The notes: generated by a model not told the origin, from the letters alone. A stretch of DNA of 64,000 bases from Macrococcus hajekii (GCF_004359505.1 NZ_SCWE01000003.1:124001-188000); one strand, 5' to 3'; positions 37,516 to 47,437 are shown, counted from the stretch's first letter. Program-made: numbers and translations.

Positions 37516-37652
37516 TTCATCTCCTCCTCAAATGTTCGTGTGCTACCTTTAAAGCACGGTACTTTTTATACCCCTTCTTATCTTCGTTCAAACATTTTAT
37601 AACTGATTAGGTTATAATGAACTGGTAATCAATCACGAGAGGAGCATTTATT

Positions 37653-38027
37653 TTGGACTTACAAAAACAAGTTGTACATATGCACCTAAAAGAACTTCAT
37701 GTCCGGGACTTTGAGCAGACTTCTGCTGAAATAACGAAAATGTATCGCATTGATATTGAGCAGCACCCTCAAGATAATGAAGTATTTGAATTCACACTGA
37801 ACTTTATGTTCGGCCATTTCGGCACACAGGTTGACGGTGTTATTCAATCCACTATTATTGCAAAAAGTGATAATCCAGATGACGATGTTTATCAGGAATT
37901 ACTCAGTGACGAAAAAATGTATGCAGTACCTTTATTTTCAAAGGCCTCAGCTATTATTACGAAAATAACAGAAGACCGGGGCATGTTCCCTGTTATCGTG
38001 CCTGTGGAGATGTGGTTTGAAGATTAA
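37653..38027 (+). CDS. DUF1149 (SecB-like fold) protein
   Basis: 124 residues. Begins at TTG 37653 with GAGAGGAG 8 nt upstream; no better start exists. The pattern TSAEITKMYRIDIEQHP, FEFTLNFMFGHFG and VPVEMWFED fits the DUF1149 family found in Bacilli. Structures of the family resemble the SecB chaperone, but no activity is shown. Confidence 0.85.
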   Translation: MDLQKQVVHMHLKELHVRDFEQTSAEITKMYRIDIEQHPQDNEVFEFTLNFMFGHFGTQVDGVIQSTIIAKSDNPDDDVYQELLSDEKMYAVPLFSKASAIITKITEDRGMFPVIVPVEMWFED

Positions 38028-38029
38028 AA

Positions 38030-38060
38030 AAATCCTCGGATGATCATCATCCGGGGATTT
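38030..38060. terminator. Bidirectional terminator
   Basis: AAATCCTCGGATGAT (38030-38044) pairs with ATCATCCGGGGATTT (38046-38060) between convergent genes. Confidence 0.88.
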
Positions 38061-38556
38061 ATGCATTTCTCATACGATTGAGATCATTGATATCAACGAC
38101 ACCCGCTTCCAGACCTCTGACAGCTTTCTTCATCAAGTCGCGCGCAATTTTATTATGCGGATCCAGAACAAGAATCTGTTTCGCCACCTGATAGGCCTGT
38201 CTGTCAGTAAGCACTGGCTCTGGTACGGTATATAAGAACAGGAGCTGAAGCAGACTTTTGACTTCCTTAGACTCAGTCAGTTGAACTGAACGTTCTGCAT
38301 GATAATAGGCTGCTTTAAAAGCATCCGTCAGCTCACTCAGTGGGTAAACGAGCAGCAGAAATGCAAGGTCATGCAGCTCTGCTGTCTCGTTCTTTTTCAT
38401 CTCTTCAACGATGAATGTATAGAATAAAACGGATTCTGTATTTTGTGCAGCGCCTATAAACGCTTCTTCAAATTCCATAAAGTCATGTTCGGTCATCAAC
38501 TGCCTGACACGCTCAAACTGGCCATCCAGAATCAGAACTTCAATTTGTTCTCTCAA
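38059..38556 (-). CDS. Uncharacterised helical-repeat-like protein
   Basis: About 165 residues, mostly amphipathic helices with TPR-like character (VRQLMTEHDFMEFEEAF, KAAYYHAERSVQL, VAKQILVLDPHNKIARDL). TTG 38556 is the likely start: AAGGAGG 7 nt upstream. A reading from 38646 would run 28 bp into the neighbouring DUF418 gene with no Shine-Dalgarno. No family recognised with certainty; a TPR-like protein-interaction role is inference. Confidence 0.7.
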   Translation of the reverse strand: MREQIEVLILDGQFERVRQLMTEHDFMEFEEAFIGAAQNTESVLFYTFIVEEMKKNETAELHDLAFLLLVYPLSELTDAFKAAYYHAERSVQLTESKEVKSLLQLLFLYTVPEPVLTDRQAYQVAKQILVLDPHNKIARDLMKKAVRGLEAGVVDINDLNRMRNA

Positions 38557-38618
38557 TTGATGATCCTCCTTAACTTTTTCAGCATTACTATTGTAACATA
38601 TTCCACTGTTTCCACCTA

Positions 38619-39752
38619 CTACTTTAAATAGGTAATTTTTCTCCACAGATATTCAAGCGGTCCTTGCTTAAAGCGACTGAAATACCGCCATGAGAAGGCG
38701 ATAAGACTCATATAAATCACAAGCGCTATACTATAGGTCTCAATAAGATTCAGTTGACCATATAGCTTAAAGCTATAAGTGATGATGAACATGATGACAC
38801 TCTGCAAAATATAGACAGTAAAGCTCATCCGGCCGAGCAGACTCATCGGCCCTGTAATCTGTCTGAAGCGGCTTGACTCACTCAACTTGATGATACTAAT
38901 CATATAGCTCGCCGCCACCATCACGCCTCCGATGTAGCCACCTGCTGCTTCAGCGCTATAACGACCATAGAAAATAAGCGATAATGATTTTAGTGCAAGT
39001 CCTGATATCATCAATCCTATTGCCCATTTAATATTGCGTTTATCTTCTATTACTCTTTCAAACCATCCCGTTCTTCTCGCATAACTGCCCATCAGCATCA
39101 ATGGAAGCAGACTGGACAGTCTGAACAGCAGTCCTTGAACATCGGTGACGAAAAAATACTGAAAAAAATGCTGGGCATTCAGCGCAATGATATCAGCATA
39201 GTGTCCGCTATTAAAGACCTGCGCGACATACGCGGCTCTGTCAGCATCATTGATGACATAATCATAGCGCGGTAGCTTCAGACCATTCACTACAAATGGC
39301 ACAATATGATTCATAACGTAGTAACCAAACAATATAATACTCGCGATTACACTGAATTTCTTATCTACAAATAGGAGGGGCGCGCCTATCAGCATGACGA
39401 CTGCATATGTTTGAAGGATATCACCCGAGAAAAGAAAGATACCATGCAATATGCCGAAAACAAAAAGAGCGATCAGACGCCGATAAATGATAGGAAGAAA
39501 GGCGTCCCCTCTTTTATCCGCACTATCCTTCATCATCATCAGACCATAACCGAACAGAAAAGCAAAAATGGGATAGAAAGACTGCTGGATAAAGAGAATA
39601 TTGAAAGCATAAAGTACACGATTCAAGCCATACTGAAATGTAAAAAAAGGATCAAGATGAAAAATATCGTGTGTAAAACCTACTATATTCATCAATATGA
39701 TACCTAGTAAACTGAAGCCTCTCAGTATATCCAGGCTATAGATTCGTTTCAT
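38619..39752 (-). CDS. DUF418/YeiB-family membrane protein
   Basis: 377 residues with about ten helices. Opens with [17 protein letters not shown], the conserved DUF418/acyltransferase-like N-terminus, and ends with [15 protein letters not shown], the DUF418 C-terminal signature. Distantly related to membrane acyltransferases; function unknown. Overlaps the phnA-like gene stop by 4 bp. Confidence 0.88.
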   Translation of the reverse strand: MKRIYSLDILRGFSLLGIILMNIVGFTHDIFHLDPFFTFQYGLNRVLYAFNILFIQQSFYPIFAFLFGYGLMMMKDSADKRGDAFLPIIYRRLIALFVFGILHGIFLFSGDILQTYAVVMLIGAPLLFVDKKFSVIASIILFGYYVMNHIVPFVVNGLKLPRYDYVINDADRAAYVAQVFNSGHYADIIALNAQHFFQYFFVTDVQGLLFRLSSLLPLMLMGSYARRTGWFERVIEDKRNIKWAIGLMISGLALKSLSLIFYGRYSAEAAGGYIGGVMVAASYMISIIKLSESSRFRQITGPMSLLGRMSFTVYILQSVIMFIITYSFKLYGQLNLIETYSIALVIYMSLIAFSWRYFSRFKQGPLEYLWRKITYLK

Positions 39753-40084
39753 ATTTTTTTAACAACAGATGATTTCAGACCTATTTGACCAAATCCTTCT
39801 ATCTTACAGTCAATGTCATGACCATCTTCAGGATCGACCAATCTGATATTCTTTACTTTAGTGCCTTGTTTGATCACTGAAGAAGCACCTTTCACTTTCA
39901 GGTCTTTGACGACAGATACTGTATCCCCATCCTTCAGTTCATTGCCATTCACATCACGAATAACCATTGTTTCCTCTTCTTCTGCATGTATGGGCCATTC
40001 ATGCCCACACATCGGACATACGTAGTTTAGACCATCTTCATAAGTATATTCTGAGCCACACTCAGGGCAATTAGGTAATGTCAT
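39749..40084 (-). CDS. phnA: PhnA/YjdM-family zinc-ribbon protein
   Basis: 111 residues. N-terminal zinc ribbon [12 protein letters not shown]...CPMCGHEW, then the PhnA core [20 protein letters not shown] and a small beta domain. Despite the name the protein is not a phosphonate lyase subunit; some members hydrolyse phosphonoacetate. AAAGGAG precedes the ATG. Confidence 0.9.
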   Translation of the reverse strand: MTLPNCPECGSEYTYEDGLNYVCPMCGHEWPIHAEEEETMVIRDVNGNELKDGDTVSVVKDLKVKGASSVIKQGTKVKNIRLVDPEDGHDIDCKIEGFGQIGLKSSVVKKI

Positions 40085-40110
40085 CAGTTTCTCCTTTTAA
40101 TTTTAAGATT

Positions 40111-40578
40111 TTAATCAAAGTAAGGGATATGCTCTACATCGAGCAGTCTTCTTTTGAGATGCAGTCCACTCGAAAAACCGGTCAGTCTGCCATTCTTTCC
40201 TATAACCCGATGACAAGGCACAGCAATAAGTACAGGATTCCTGCCAATCGCACCCCCTACAGCCCGCACCGCTTTCGGTCGACCGATCTGACGTGCAATA
40301 TCACCATACGTCACCGTCTCTCCGTATGGAATCGTCAGCAGTGCTTGCCATACATCCTGCTGGAACGGTGTGCCATCAAGATGAAATGACCAGTCAAAAG
40401 AAGACAGACTGCCTTCTGCATATGCTTTTATATCCGCAATATAGCGAGTATTTTGCAGATCAGCCTGTTCTCCGGTCACACTCCCCTCAACCTTATCATG
40501 ACTTAATGAATAGACACCTTTATCAGTTGAACAAATGTGTACAGTCTCTCCGAAAAGTTCAAAAGAGCTGCTATACAC
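40111..40578 (-). CDS. ogt: Methylated-DNA-protein-cysteine methyltransferase
   Basis: 155 residues. Acceptor Cys122 in VPCHRVIG, preceded by the DNA-binding helix with AVRAVGGAIGRNP. It repairs O6-methylguanine by irreversible alkyl transfer. Starts at GTG 40578 with GGAG 7 nt ahead, overlapping the 3' end of the acetyltransferase gene by 8 bp, hence coupled. Confidence 0.95.
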   Translation of the reverse strand: MYSSSFELFGETVHICSTDKGVYSLSHDKVEGSVTGEQADLQNTRYIADIKAYAEGSLSSFDWSFHLDGTPFQQDVWQALLTIPYGETVTYGDIARQIGRPKAVRAVGGAIGRNPVLIAVPCHRVIGKNGRLTGFSSGLHLKRRLLDVEHIPYFD

Positions 40579-40999
40579 GGGTTAACTCCATATCGACATG
40601 AGGAATCATATCTTCAAAATAAATAACAGAACGCACTTCAAATCCAAATGATCGGTAAAAATCAGCGAGATGCGCCTGTCCTTGTAACTTCACTGCGCGT
40701 GCCGGATAATGTTCATTGATATATTCCATACATGTTTTCATAAGTTCTCGTGCAAGCCCTTTCCCTCTGTACTTAGGATTAACAATCACACGACCGATAA
40801 ATAAATCCTCTCTCTCTATTATCCGCGCATAGGCTTCTATTTCATCGGTGCCTTTAAAAATATGAATTGCACTTAAATCCTCATCATCTACTTCAGGATA
40901 AGCACACCGCTGTTCAACGATAAATGTATCAATCCGCAATTTCACAATATCAAACCATTGTTTTGTCGTTAATTCCTCAAACCGTTGAATATGCCACAT
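40571..40999 (-). CDS. ElaA-type GNAT acetyltransferase
   Basis: About 142 residues. The N-terminal LRIDTFIVEQRCAYPEVD is the ElaA hallmark, and VNPKYRGKGLARELM the acetyl-CoA motif. Substrate unknown. ATG 40999 chosen with GAGG upstream. First gene of an ElaA-ogt pair. Confidence 0.88.
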   Translation of the reverse strand: MWHIQRFEELTTKQWFDIVKLRIDTFIVEQRCAYPEVDDEDLSAIHIFKGTDEIEAYARIIEREDLFIGRVIVNPKYRGKGLARELMKTCMEYINEHYPARAVKLQGQAHLADFYRSFGFEVRSVIYFEDMIPHVDMELTRV

Positions 41000-41087
41000 C
41001 TTCCTCACCTCATACTTTTAATTATTTTACTATATCATGCGTGTAAATACGACTTTTTCGGGTAAAGACCAGTAAGGAGTGATAACG

Positions 41088-41780
41088 TTGAAAAAAATAC
41101 TAGTTGTTTTAACTAATATAGAAAAATATGAAACGATCAACCGCGCAACAGGCCTGTGGTTAGGAGAAGCTGCACAATTTGTTGAAGTGGTTAAAGAAGC
41201 GGGTTATGAAACCGATTATGTCAGCCCTGCCGGCGGACTTGTACCTATCGACCCTGCCAGCTTAACATCAGCAGATGATATCGATTTCAAGTGGTATCAT
41301 GATGCTGACTTTAAGCGTCATGCTCTAGCTGAAACCCTTAAGCCATCTGATATTAATCCTGAAGATTATGCTGCTATTTATTATACAGGTGGTCACGGAA
41401 CAATGTGGGATTTCAAAGATAATATCGAGCTTCAGCAGATTGCCGAAAAAATTTATGAGCAAAACGGCTATGTAACAGGTGTCTGTCATGGTGTTGTTGG
41501 ACTCGTCAACCTTCTTGATACGCAAACAGGAAAACGCCTGATTAAAGGGAAAAAGGTGACAGGTTTCAGTAATATGGAAGAAAAACTGAACCGTACAAAA
41601 AAACATGTACCTTTCTTAGCCGAAGATAGCTTAAAAGAAGCAGGCGCAAAATATAAATCTAAACGCCCAATGAAAGAACATGTACGTGTGGATGGACAGT
41701 TAATTACGGGACAGAACCCGCCTTCTGCCAAAAAAGTAGGACAAGAACTTGTGAAAGCACTAAAAAACCGGACATCTTAA
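41088..41780 (+). CDS. DJ-1/PfpI (Hsp31-like) protein
   Basis: About 230 residues. Nucleophile elbow GVCHGVVGLVN with the Cys at about 137 and an upstream YYTGGHGTMWDF. The layout matches class-I glutamine-amidotransferase-like chaperones/glyoxalases of the HchA group; glyoxalase III or deglycase-type activity is possible. TTG 41088 is chosen with GGAG 8 nt upstream. Monocistronic. Confidence 0.87.
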   Translation: MKKILVVLTNIEKYETINRATGLWLGEAAQFVEVVKEAGYETDYVSPAGGLVPIDPASLTSADDIDFKWYHDADFKRHALAETLKPSDINPEDYAAIYYTGGHGTMWDFKDNIELQQIAEKIYEQNGYVTGVCHGVVGLVNLLDTQTGKRLIKGKKVTGFSNMEEKLNRTKKHVPFLAEDSLKEAGAKYKSKRPMKEHVRVDGQLITGQNPPSAKKVGQELVKALKNRTS

Positions 41781-41793
41781 GATGCCCGGTTTT
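41764..41793. terminator. Terminator DJ-1 gene / NlpC gene
   Basis: AAAACCGGACATCTT pairs with AAGATGCCCGGTTTT, one mismatch. Confidence 0.85.
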
Positions 41794-41805
41794 GTCTTGT
41801 TTAAA

Positions 41806-42567
41806 TTAGAAGCGGTAGTAACCTGTTACTGAACCACTGATGTATGATACTGCACGTTGTGCGATACCTTGTTGTGGGTTTAATGCATCGATCATTTGGC
41901 CGTTACCAATATAAACACCAACGTGAGAACCGCCGTTGAAGAATACTAAGTCACCAGGTTGTGGAGCTGATACTGGAGTACCTGCTGCCATTTGAGCGTA
42001 AGTAGTACGTGGGATTGATTTACCCATAGATGCTAATACTTGTTGAGCGAATGAAGAACAGTCAACAGCTGTTGCTGAGTTTCCACCATAAACATATGAT
42101 TTACCTGCTGCTACACTGTTTGCAACTGCTGCTACATTGTTGTTTACTGCTGAAGTTGTAGCAACTGCTTTTTTAGCAACTGGTGCAACGGTCGTACGAT
42201 CTAAGTTTGTGTTTGTAGTTGAATAATTAGATGTAGCTGCTGGTGCTGAGTAGTTAGTTGAGTAATTAGATGTAGTTACTGGCGCTGAGTAGTTAGTTGA
42301 GTAATTAGATGTAGTTACTGGCGCTGAATAGCTTGCTGCCGGCGCTGAGTAGTTAGATGTTGAATAGTTGTAACCATTTGAATAGTTGTAAGTTCTTGAA
42401 CCATCTTGGTTGATTGTATAAGTGTAGCTATAAGATTGATTAGATGCTGGTGCTTGCTCTTGTGTTTGGTTTACTTCGTCTACTGTGTGAGCTGCTGCGT
42501 CTGCATGGTTAGCACCTAAAGTTGATAATCCTGCTAAAGTTGTTAAAGCTAATACTGTTTTTTTCAT
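41806..42567 (-). CDS. Secreted NlpC/P60 wall endopeptidase with Ser/Tyr-rich repeats
   Basis: 253 residues. Signal peptide (about 1-25, cut near HADA), a repeated low-complexity linker (about 45-120) rich in S, N, Y, T, then the NlpC/P60 domain with Cys170 (VDCSSFAQQ) and His215 (SHVGVYIGNG). It should cut D-Glu-diaminoacyl or cross-bridge-type stem peptide bonds. GGAGG precedes the ATG. A 300-bp upstream region holds its promoter; no good WalR site found. Confidence 0.9.
   Translation of the reverse strand: MKKTVLALTTLAGLSTLGANHADAAAHTVDEVNQTQEQAPASNQSYSYTYTINQDGSRTYNYSNGYNYSTSNYSAPAASYSAPVTTSNYSTNYSAPVTTSNYSTNYSAPAATSNYSTTNTNLDRTTVAPVAKKAVATTSAVNNNVAAVANSVAAGKSYVYGGNSATAVDCSSFAQQVLASMGKSIPRTTYAQMAAGTPVSAPQPGDLVFFNGGSHVGVYIGNGQMIDALNPQQGIAQRAVSYISGSVTGYYRF
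42242..42319 (-). repeat. 39-bp tandem repeat inside NlpC/P60 gene
   Basis: Two 39-bp units (42242-42280, 42281-42319) differing at one base, encoding a 13-residue SNYSTNYSAP-type unit. Further diverged copies flank them. Confidence 0.88.
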
Positions 42568-42768
42568 TATATATTTTCCTCCAGAAAATTCTTAAGTGAA
42601 TTATTTTTTATTTAATGTATGATCAGGACTGATTTGTTTATCAGCTCTTTGCGATGAATTTATATTATCACTTATTTTTCTGGAATAGGGCGTTGTTATT
42701 TATTTGTTACATAAGTGATATGTTTAACATCAAAATATTACAGCGCTCATCTCACCATGTAATAATCA

Positions 42769-42818
42769 AAAAAACCACAACAAATCCTATAACAACAAGG
42801 ATTGACGTGGTTGAAAAC
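42769..42818 (-). terminator. Terminator of NAD-binding/DUF2867 gene
   Basis: On the minus strand ACCAC...AATCCT pairs with AGGATT...GTGGT (short internal loop), followed by TTTTTTT. The rest of the gap 42568-42864 holds only promoter-like AT-rich sequence. Confidence 0.7.
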
Positions 42819-42864
42819 CTCTATTTTCATTCAATTATTTTCCATTTATATTACAAAGATAACA

Positions 42865-44310
42865 TTAGACAGTAGTTGACTGCTGCCCTTTATCCATTAA
42901 ATATGTCGAATCCAGAGTTTTTTCCAGAATCTTTGTCTCATATCCGAAGAGTGTCATTACGATTAAATGAACACGTGCTTGAGTAAGTTTATAAATTGCC
43001 CAAGGTAAGGTCGGCTCATATTCATGAATGGCAATGATACATTCATTCGTATCGAGGATTCGTCTGAATTCAAGTCGAGCTCTTCCCTCTTCACCATCTT
43101 TTACCTTCTTAGAGAATTTACCCCCTTTTATCATAAATAAAACACGATCTTCGTCTGTATAATCTTTATTTTTTTGTAAAATCAGAATAGGGTCTTTAAA
43201 AATCGGCAAGCTGATTGATAATGTATCACCCTCAATGGCTGTATTGATAAATGACATACCAATGCGTGACAACCAGTTCATATAGTAGTTAGCTGTCTGA
43301 TCAATCGACCATGATTGAGGTATCGTAATACGTTGCACAGATTTCACATCACTTTTTTTCAGTGCTTCTCCGATTGTTTCTTTCTTCTTATCTTTCTTTT
43401 TACTGTCTTTATCTTCATCTAATGCAATCTTAATACTCTCTTCAAGTGGAGTGGGTGCATTAGTAATACCTTCAACATAGTTTTCTTTAGATGGAACCAT
43501 GTCATGGACCAGACTATCAAGTAAAGGATAAACTAATTCTTTCGGTTCACCTGTCAGCAGACTGACAACCGGTTTTGTAATAGATACCGGAATGATAGGT
43601 AAATCTACCATCGGCAATTTTTTATTCATCACCTTTGCTGTCTCTTTAAACATGCCTTTGTAATCTGTTACATCATGATAAATATCAATTGATTCATTTT
43701 CTTCCGGATTTCGTTCAATGAGTTTAGCAAGCCCTTCAATTACATCCTTTAAAGCAACGGGTGCTGTCTTACTGTAGGCCCACTTAGGCAGCACGAGTGC
43801 AGGCAGACGTTCTGTCAGCTTTTTAAGTACAGGGAATGACGATCCTTTTGGACCAATGATAAGCCCGGCACGTAAAGTAGATACTGGCACCCCATATGAA
43901 CCTAATATCTTTTCACACTCCAGACGGCTGCGCAGATGATCTGATAAATCCTGTGCATCTTCATGCGGCATAATACCACTCATAAAAATAATGTGCTTAA
44001 CCCCTTTACTTTTAGCTGCACGTCCAAAGTTATCTGCTAGAATAGCATCCATGTCTACAAATGATGCTTGTGTAAGCTTTGCAGCTGGTTGCATTGAGTG
44101 GACAAGATAGATAGCAGTGTCCACGCCCTCCATCGCTTCCTCAACATCTTTGATGGCAAATAAGTCCACTTGCTTCCATTCAACATTCTCTTCATTTTCT
44201 TTATTTTTTGTACTGCGGGATGCTGCAACGATTTTATGATTTTCTTTAATCTTTTTCAGCAAGTTACCACCGATATAGCCAGATGCACCTGTCAACAATA
44301 TCTTCTTCAT
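42865..44310 (-). CDS. NAD(P)-binding SDR/DUF2867 protein, long form
   Basis: 481 residues. N-terminal Rossmann domain (TGASGYIGGNLLKKI), extended-SDR core to about 300, a charged Lys/Asp-rich hinge (DEDKDSKKKDKKKE, about 297-312), then a C-terminal DUF2867-like domain (IPQSWSIDQTANYYMNWLS, LEFRRILDTNECIIAIHEYE). Homologous to the 293-residue protein at 35466. Substrate unknown. GAGGG precedes the ATG. Confidence 0.85.
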   Translation of the reverse strand: MKKILLTGASGYIGGNLLKKIKENHKIVAASRSTKNKENEENVEWKQVDLFAIKDVEEAMEGVDTAIYLVHSMQPAAKLTQASFVDMDAILADNFGRAAKSKGVKHIIFMSGIMPHEDAQDLSDHLRSRLECEKILGSYGVPVSTLRAGLIIGPKGSSFPVLKKLTERLPALVLPKWAYSKTAPVALKDVIEGLAKLIERNPEENESIDIYHDVTDYKGMFKETAKVMNKKLPMVDLPIIPVSITKPVVSLLTGEPKELVYPLLDSLVHDMVPSKENYVEGITNAPTPLEESIKIALDEDKDSKKKDKKKETIGEALKKSDVKSVQRITIPQSWSIDQTANYYMNWLSRIGMSFINTAIEGDTLSISLPIFKDPILILQKNKDYTDEDRVLFMIKGGKFSKKVKDGEEGRARLEFRRILDTNECIIAIHEYEPTLPWAIYKLTQARVHLIVMTLFGYETKILEKTLDSTYLMDKGQQSTTV

Positions 44311-44466
44311 CTATATCCCTCATTTTCATTAAGATGTTGAACTATACCCCGTACTAGCTTGTATATGTGATAATTCACCTTAAAGTTTTATTAAAAGTTC
44401 AACCGATAACTTTATTTCTAAATGAAGTATGCTATATTTTGAGAATAGAGAAAGAAAGTAGGCGTT

Positions 44467-44952
44467 ATGATGATTGTAAGAATGTCTAACCTAGAAGCAT
44501 ATAAAAGATTTTGGACTGAAGCCTTTAATCTGCACGACCGTGCAAGACGTAAAGAATTCTGGGTTCCGTTCCTTATTCATACCTGTCTTTATACCATTGT
44601 TTCACTTATTGTCCTTCTATATTATAAAGTTAACGATAATCATATTTACATGACAGCTAATTTTGTGTTTTTTGCGGTGACCTGTATTCCGACCTTTTCT
44701 GTTTTCTTCAGAAGACTTCAAGATTTAAATATATCAGGCTGGTGGTATTTGATTATGCCATTCATCAAATTTATAGATGAACTTCCAAGCTACTTCATTT
44801 ATGAAAACTTGCAGCTGACTATTGGATTTATGGGTATTATTGGTAAAGTTGTACTGCTCGTTGTGATGACATTTGATGGCACTGAAGGACCGAACCGTTT
44901 TGGACATGATCCAAAAGAAGTCATCGATGAATTGAATCCGAGGCAATACTAA
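44467..44952 (+). CDS. DUF805-family membrane protein
   Basis: 161 residues with four helices. N-terminal FNLHDRARRKEFWVPFL and RRLQDLNISGWWYL are the DUF805 signatures, and the C-terminus has DGTEGPNRFGHDPK. Uncharacterised. The start could also be an ATG at 44470 or 44482. The GNAT gene overlaps its stop by 1 bp. Confidence 0.88.
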   Translation: MMIVRMSNLEAYKRFWTEAFNLHDRARRKEFWVPFLIHTCLYTIVSLIVLLYYKVNDNHIYMTANFVFFAVTCIPTFSVFFRRLQDLNISGWWYLIMPFIKFIDELPSYFIYENLQLTIGFMGIIGKVVLLVVMTFDGTEGPNRFGHDPKEVIDELNPRQY

Positions 44953-45387
44953 TGTATTTCATTCAAGAGATGACACAAGCAGATCAACAGGAAATTTTAA
45001 AATGGCGTTATACAGCACCCTATGAACGATATAATTTAACAGCTGATACATTTGAGCAAGAAGAACACTTTTATAGTGTATTCAGTAAGCCAGAATTAAT
45101 CGGCATGCTTAAACTACATTATAATGAAGTAACTTGTTTTTTTAGGAATCGGTATGAACCCTGATTTAACGAATCAAAGTCATGGTCAAAAATTTGTGCA
45201 AGCAGCGATTGATTTCATTAGAAAACAGGGTTTTCAACATATTCGATTAGTCGTAGCTACATATAATGAACGTGCCATTAAAGTTTATGAACGCTGTGGA
45301 TTTAAAGAAGCAGATTATGAATGGATCCTCGCTGGAGATGTGTTGGAAGAATTTGTAATAATAGAATATGGGGTGGAGAATAGATAA
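44952..45387 (+). pseudogene. GNAT acetyltransferase split by a +1 frameshift in a T7 tract
   Basis: First frame 44952-45164 gives the N-terminal half (70 aa, MYFIQEMTQADQQEILKW...). The second frame, open to 45387, gives the acetyl-CoA half (GQKFVQAAIDFIRKQGF, ERAIKVYERCGFKEADY). At 45137-45143 there are seven T; with six, the reading becomes VTCFLGIGMNPDLTN and joins both halves into one ~144-residue GNAT protein. Could be a mutation, phase-variable tract or sequencing error. Confidence 0.82.
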
Positions 45388-45472
45388 GTGAGAGTTCTAA
45401 GGAATTATCTCCACTTCTCTTCATGAACTGGCGCGCTTTACCATTTCTATTAATTAAAGGAGGGATTTTACC

Positions 45473-45793
45473 ATGTCTCAACTCTGTGATTGTTCACATC
45501 TTACTCATATTAATGTATCAGCAGATTATGGAGCTGATCCGCTGTGGTGTGCAGCTTGTCACTTAAACCTTGATGCAGAGTCATTCACTCTTTCTGACTC
45601 GCTAGACGATGATTTATTTCGCTGGTCTAATCGCTATGGTCAGTGGCTCGATCTCGAAACGAATACCCTCATTCCAGAAGGTGCTGCACTAGAAACGAAA
45701 CATAATGAAGAAGGACTGTTCCTTACTAAGCGTCTCCAACATGAATTACCTGCCTATCTTTTCACTTTCATACCTTCTATAGATACAAAATAA
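45473..45793 (+). CDS. Uncharacterised small cysteine-containing protein
   Basis: 106 residues, no recognised domain. CDCSHLTHIN at the N-terminus and WCAACHLN at about 27-34 give four to five Cys/His that might bind a metal. The rest is acidic and soluble (DSLDDDLFRWSNRYGQWLDLE). AAAGGAGG before the ATG and a terminator after it support a real gene. Confidence 0.75.
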   Translation: MSQLCDCSHLTHINVSADYGADPLWCAACHLNLDAESFTLSDSLDDDLFRWSNRYGQWLDLETNTLIPEGAALETKHNEEGLFLTKRLQHELPAYLFTFIPSIDTK

Positions 45794-45818
45794 AAGCAGC
45801 CATTCGGCTGCTTTTATT
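45789..45818. terminator. Bidirectional terminator small ORF / mqo
   Basis: AATAAAAGCAGC (45789-45800) pairs with GCTGCTTTTATT (45807-45818). Confidence 0.88.
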
Positions 45819-47292
45819 GTTTAGGTATTAAATTCAGTGCTTCTGATACTTCCTGGTTCACTTTTTCGAACAATGCTTCATCGTCCCCTAATTTCTGTCC
45901 ATATGAAGGAATGATATCTTTCAGACGTTCTTCAATATCCGGAATCTGATTATTAAAGCATTTAACTAGTACTTGTAACATAACATGCGCTGCAGTTGAA
46001 GCACCTGGTGAAGCACCAAGTAATGCTGCCACTGTACCATCCTGTGACGTGATCACTTCTGTACCAAACTGAAGTGTCCCTTTACCTTGATCTGTATCCT
46101 TGATGACCTGTACACGCTGTCCCGCTACAACTATATCCCAGTCTTCTGATTTTGCTTCAGGTACAAATTCACGTAGTTCTTCAATACGTTGTTCTTTGGA
46201 CTGCATGACTTGTTCAATTAAGTATTGCGTCAGTTTCATTTCTTTTGCCCCAGCTGACAACATTGTAAGGAGGTTATTCGGTTTAACTGAACCAAATAGA
46301 TCCAGATAAGAACCTGTTTTCAGGAACTTAGGTGAAAAACCGGCATAAGGACCGAATAATAAAGACTGCTCTCCGTCAATGTAGCGGGTATCTAAGTGAG
46401 GTACTGACATAGGTGGTGCACCGATTTTAGCTTTGCCATACACTTTGGCATGATGCTTTTTAACGATGTCTGGATTTTTACAGACGAGGAAAAGACCGCT
46501 GACCGGAAATCCTCCGACATGTTTGGATTCCGGAATATTTGTCTTTTGCAATAATGGCAAGCTATAGCCGCCCGCTCCGATGAATACGAAATCTGCATTA
46601 TGATATTCCGTCTTTTTCATATCTTCATTGTATACTTTGACTTGCCAGCCGCCGCCTTGCACACGGTTCAAATCTTTAACTTCGTGGCGATAATTCATTT
46701 CCACACCTTGCTCAATCAAGATGTTAAATAAATCTTCAGTTAATTGACCGAAGTTGATATCAGTCCCTGACTCCATTCTAGTAATGGCCATTACTTCATT
46801 TGGATCACGTCCCTCCATCATAAGAGGAACCCACTGTTTCATCTCGTCTTTATCTTCAGTGATTTCCATACCTTTGAAAAGTGGATTGTCAGCTAATGTC
46901 TGGTAACGATTCTTGATAAAGCGAACATTATCCTCTCCGCTTACATAGCTTAAGTGAGGTACAGGCATAATAAAATTTTGAGGTTCTTTAAGAAGGCCTT
47001 TATTCACAAGATGTGCCCACAGTTGTTTAGATAACTGGAACTGTTCGTTGATATCAAGTGCTTTTGAGATATCAATATTGCCATCTTTATCTTCTTTAGT
47101 GTAATTCAATTCGCATAATGCAGAATGTCCAGTACCGGCATTATTCCATGCATTAGAACTTTCGAGACCAGGTTTATCCAGCTTCTCAAATACTCTGATA
47201 TTTAGCTCAGGTTTCAATTCTTTTAACAGTATACCTAACGTCGCACTCATAATACCGCCACCAATTAAGATGACATCGGTTTTATTCGTCAT
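45814..47292 (-). CDS. mqo: Malate:quinone oxidoreductase
   Basis: 492 residues. N-terminal FAD motif [12 protein letters not shown], then Mqo-specific [20 protein letters not shown] in two stretches, and a C-terminal [16 protein letters not shown] peripheral membrane flavoenzyme oxidising malate to oxaloacetate with electrons to menaquinone. GGAGG precedes the ATG. Monocistronic. Confidence 0.95.
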   Translation of the reverse strand: MTNKTDVILIGGGIMSATLGILLKELKPELNIRVFEKLDKPGLESSNAWNNAGTGHSALCELNYTKEDKDGNIDISKALDINEQFQLSKQLWAHLVNKGLLKEPQNFIMPVPHLSYVSGEDNVRFIKNRYQTLADNPLFKGMEITEDKDEMKQWVPLMMEGRDPNEVMAITRMESGTDINFGQLTEDLFNILIEQGVEMNYRHEVKDLNRVQGGGWQVKVYNEDMKKTEYHNADFVFIGAGGYSLPLLQKTNIPESKHVGGFPVSGLFLVCKNPDIVKKHHAKVYGKAKIGAPPMSVPHLDTRYIDGEQSLLFGPYAGFSPKFLKTGSYLDLFGSVKPNNLLTMLSAGAKEMKLTQYLIEQVMQSKEQRIEELREFVPEAKSEDWDIVVAGQRVQVIKDTDQGKGTLQFGTEVITSQDGTVAALLGASPGASTAAHVMLQVLVKCFNNQIPDIEERLKDIIPSYGQKLGDDEALFEKVNQEVSEALNLIPKQ

Positions 47293-47354
47293 GTTCTATT
47301 TCCTCCTACCCTTCTACTTGTTTTTCATTATACTCCTTTACATTTAAAGAAAAA

Positions 47355-47368
47355 AGTATGCGATTACA
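47355..47368 (-). promoter_or_regulatory. Possible CcpA cre site upstream of mqo
   Basis: Minus strand TGTAATCGCATACT fits TGWAANCGNTNWCA with two mismatches, 63 bp upstream of mqo. Plausible for a TCA-linked gene, weak by sequence. Confidence 0.3.
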
Positions 47369-47394
47369 TAATTAATACTTGTCCTCACATAAAA

Positions 47395-47424
47395 AAGTTC
47401 CGTGAATGGCTATCCACGAAACTT
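47395..47424 (-). terminator. Terminator of Rieske oxidoreductase gene
   Basis: AAGTTCCGTG pairs with CACGAAACTT (one bulge); minus-strand T-run. Confidence 0.8.
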
Positions 47425-47437
47425 AGCTTTGTTCATA

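Noticed and set aside
42568-42760. WalR binding site before the NlpC/P60 gene
   Set aside because: Only one half-site (TGTAAC) is present at the required spacing; the second half has two or more mismatches.
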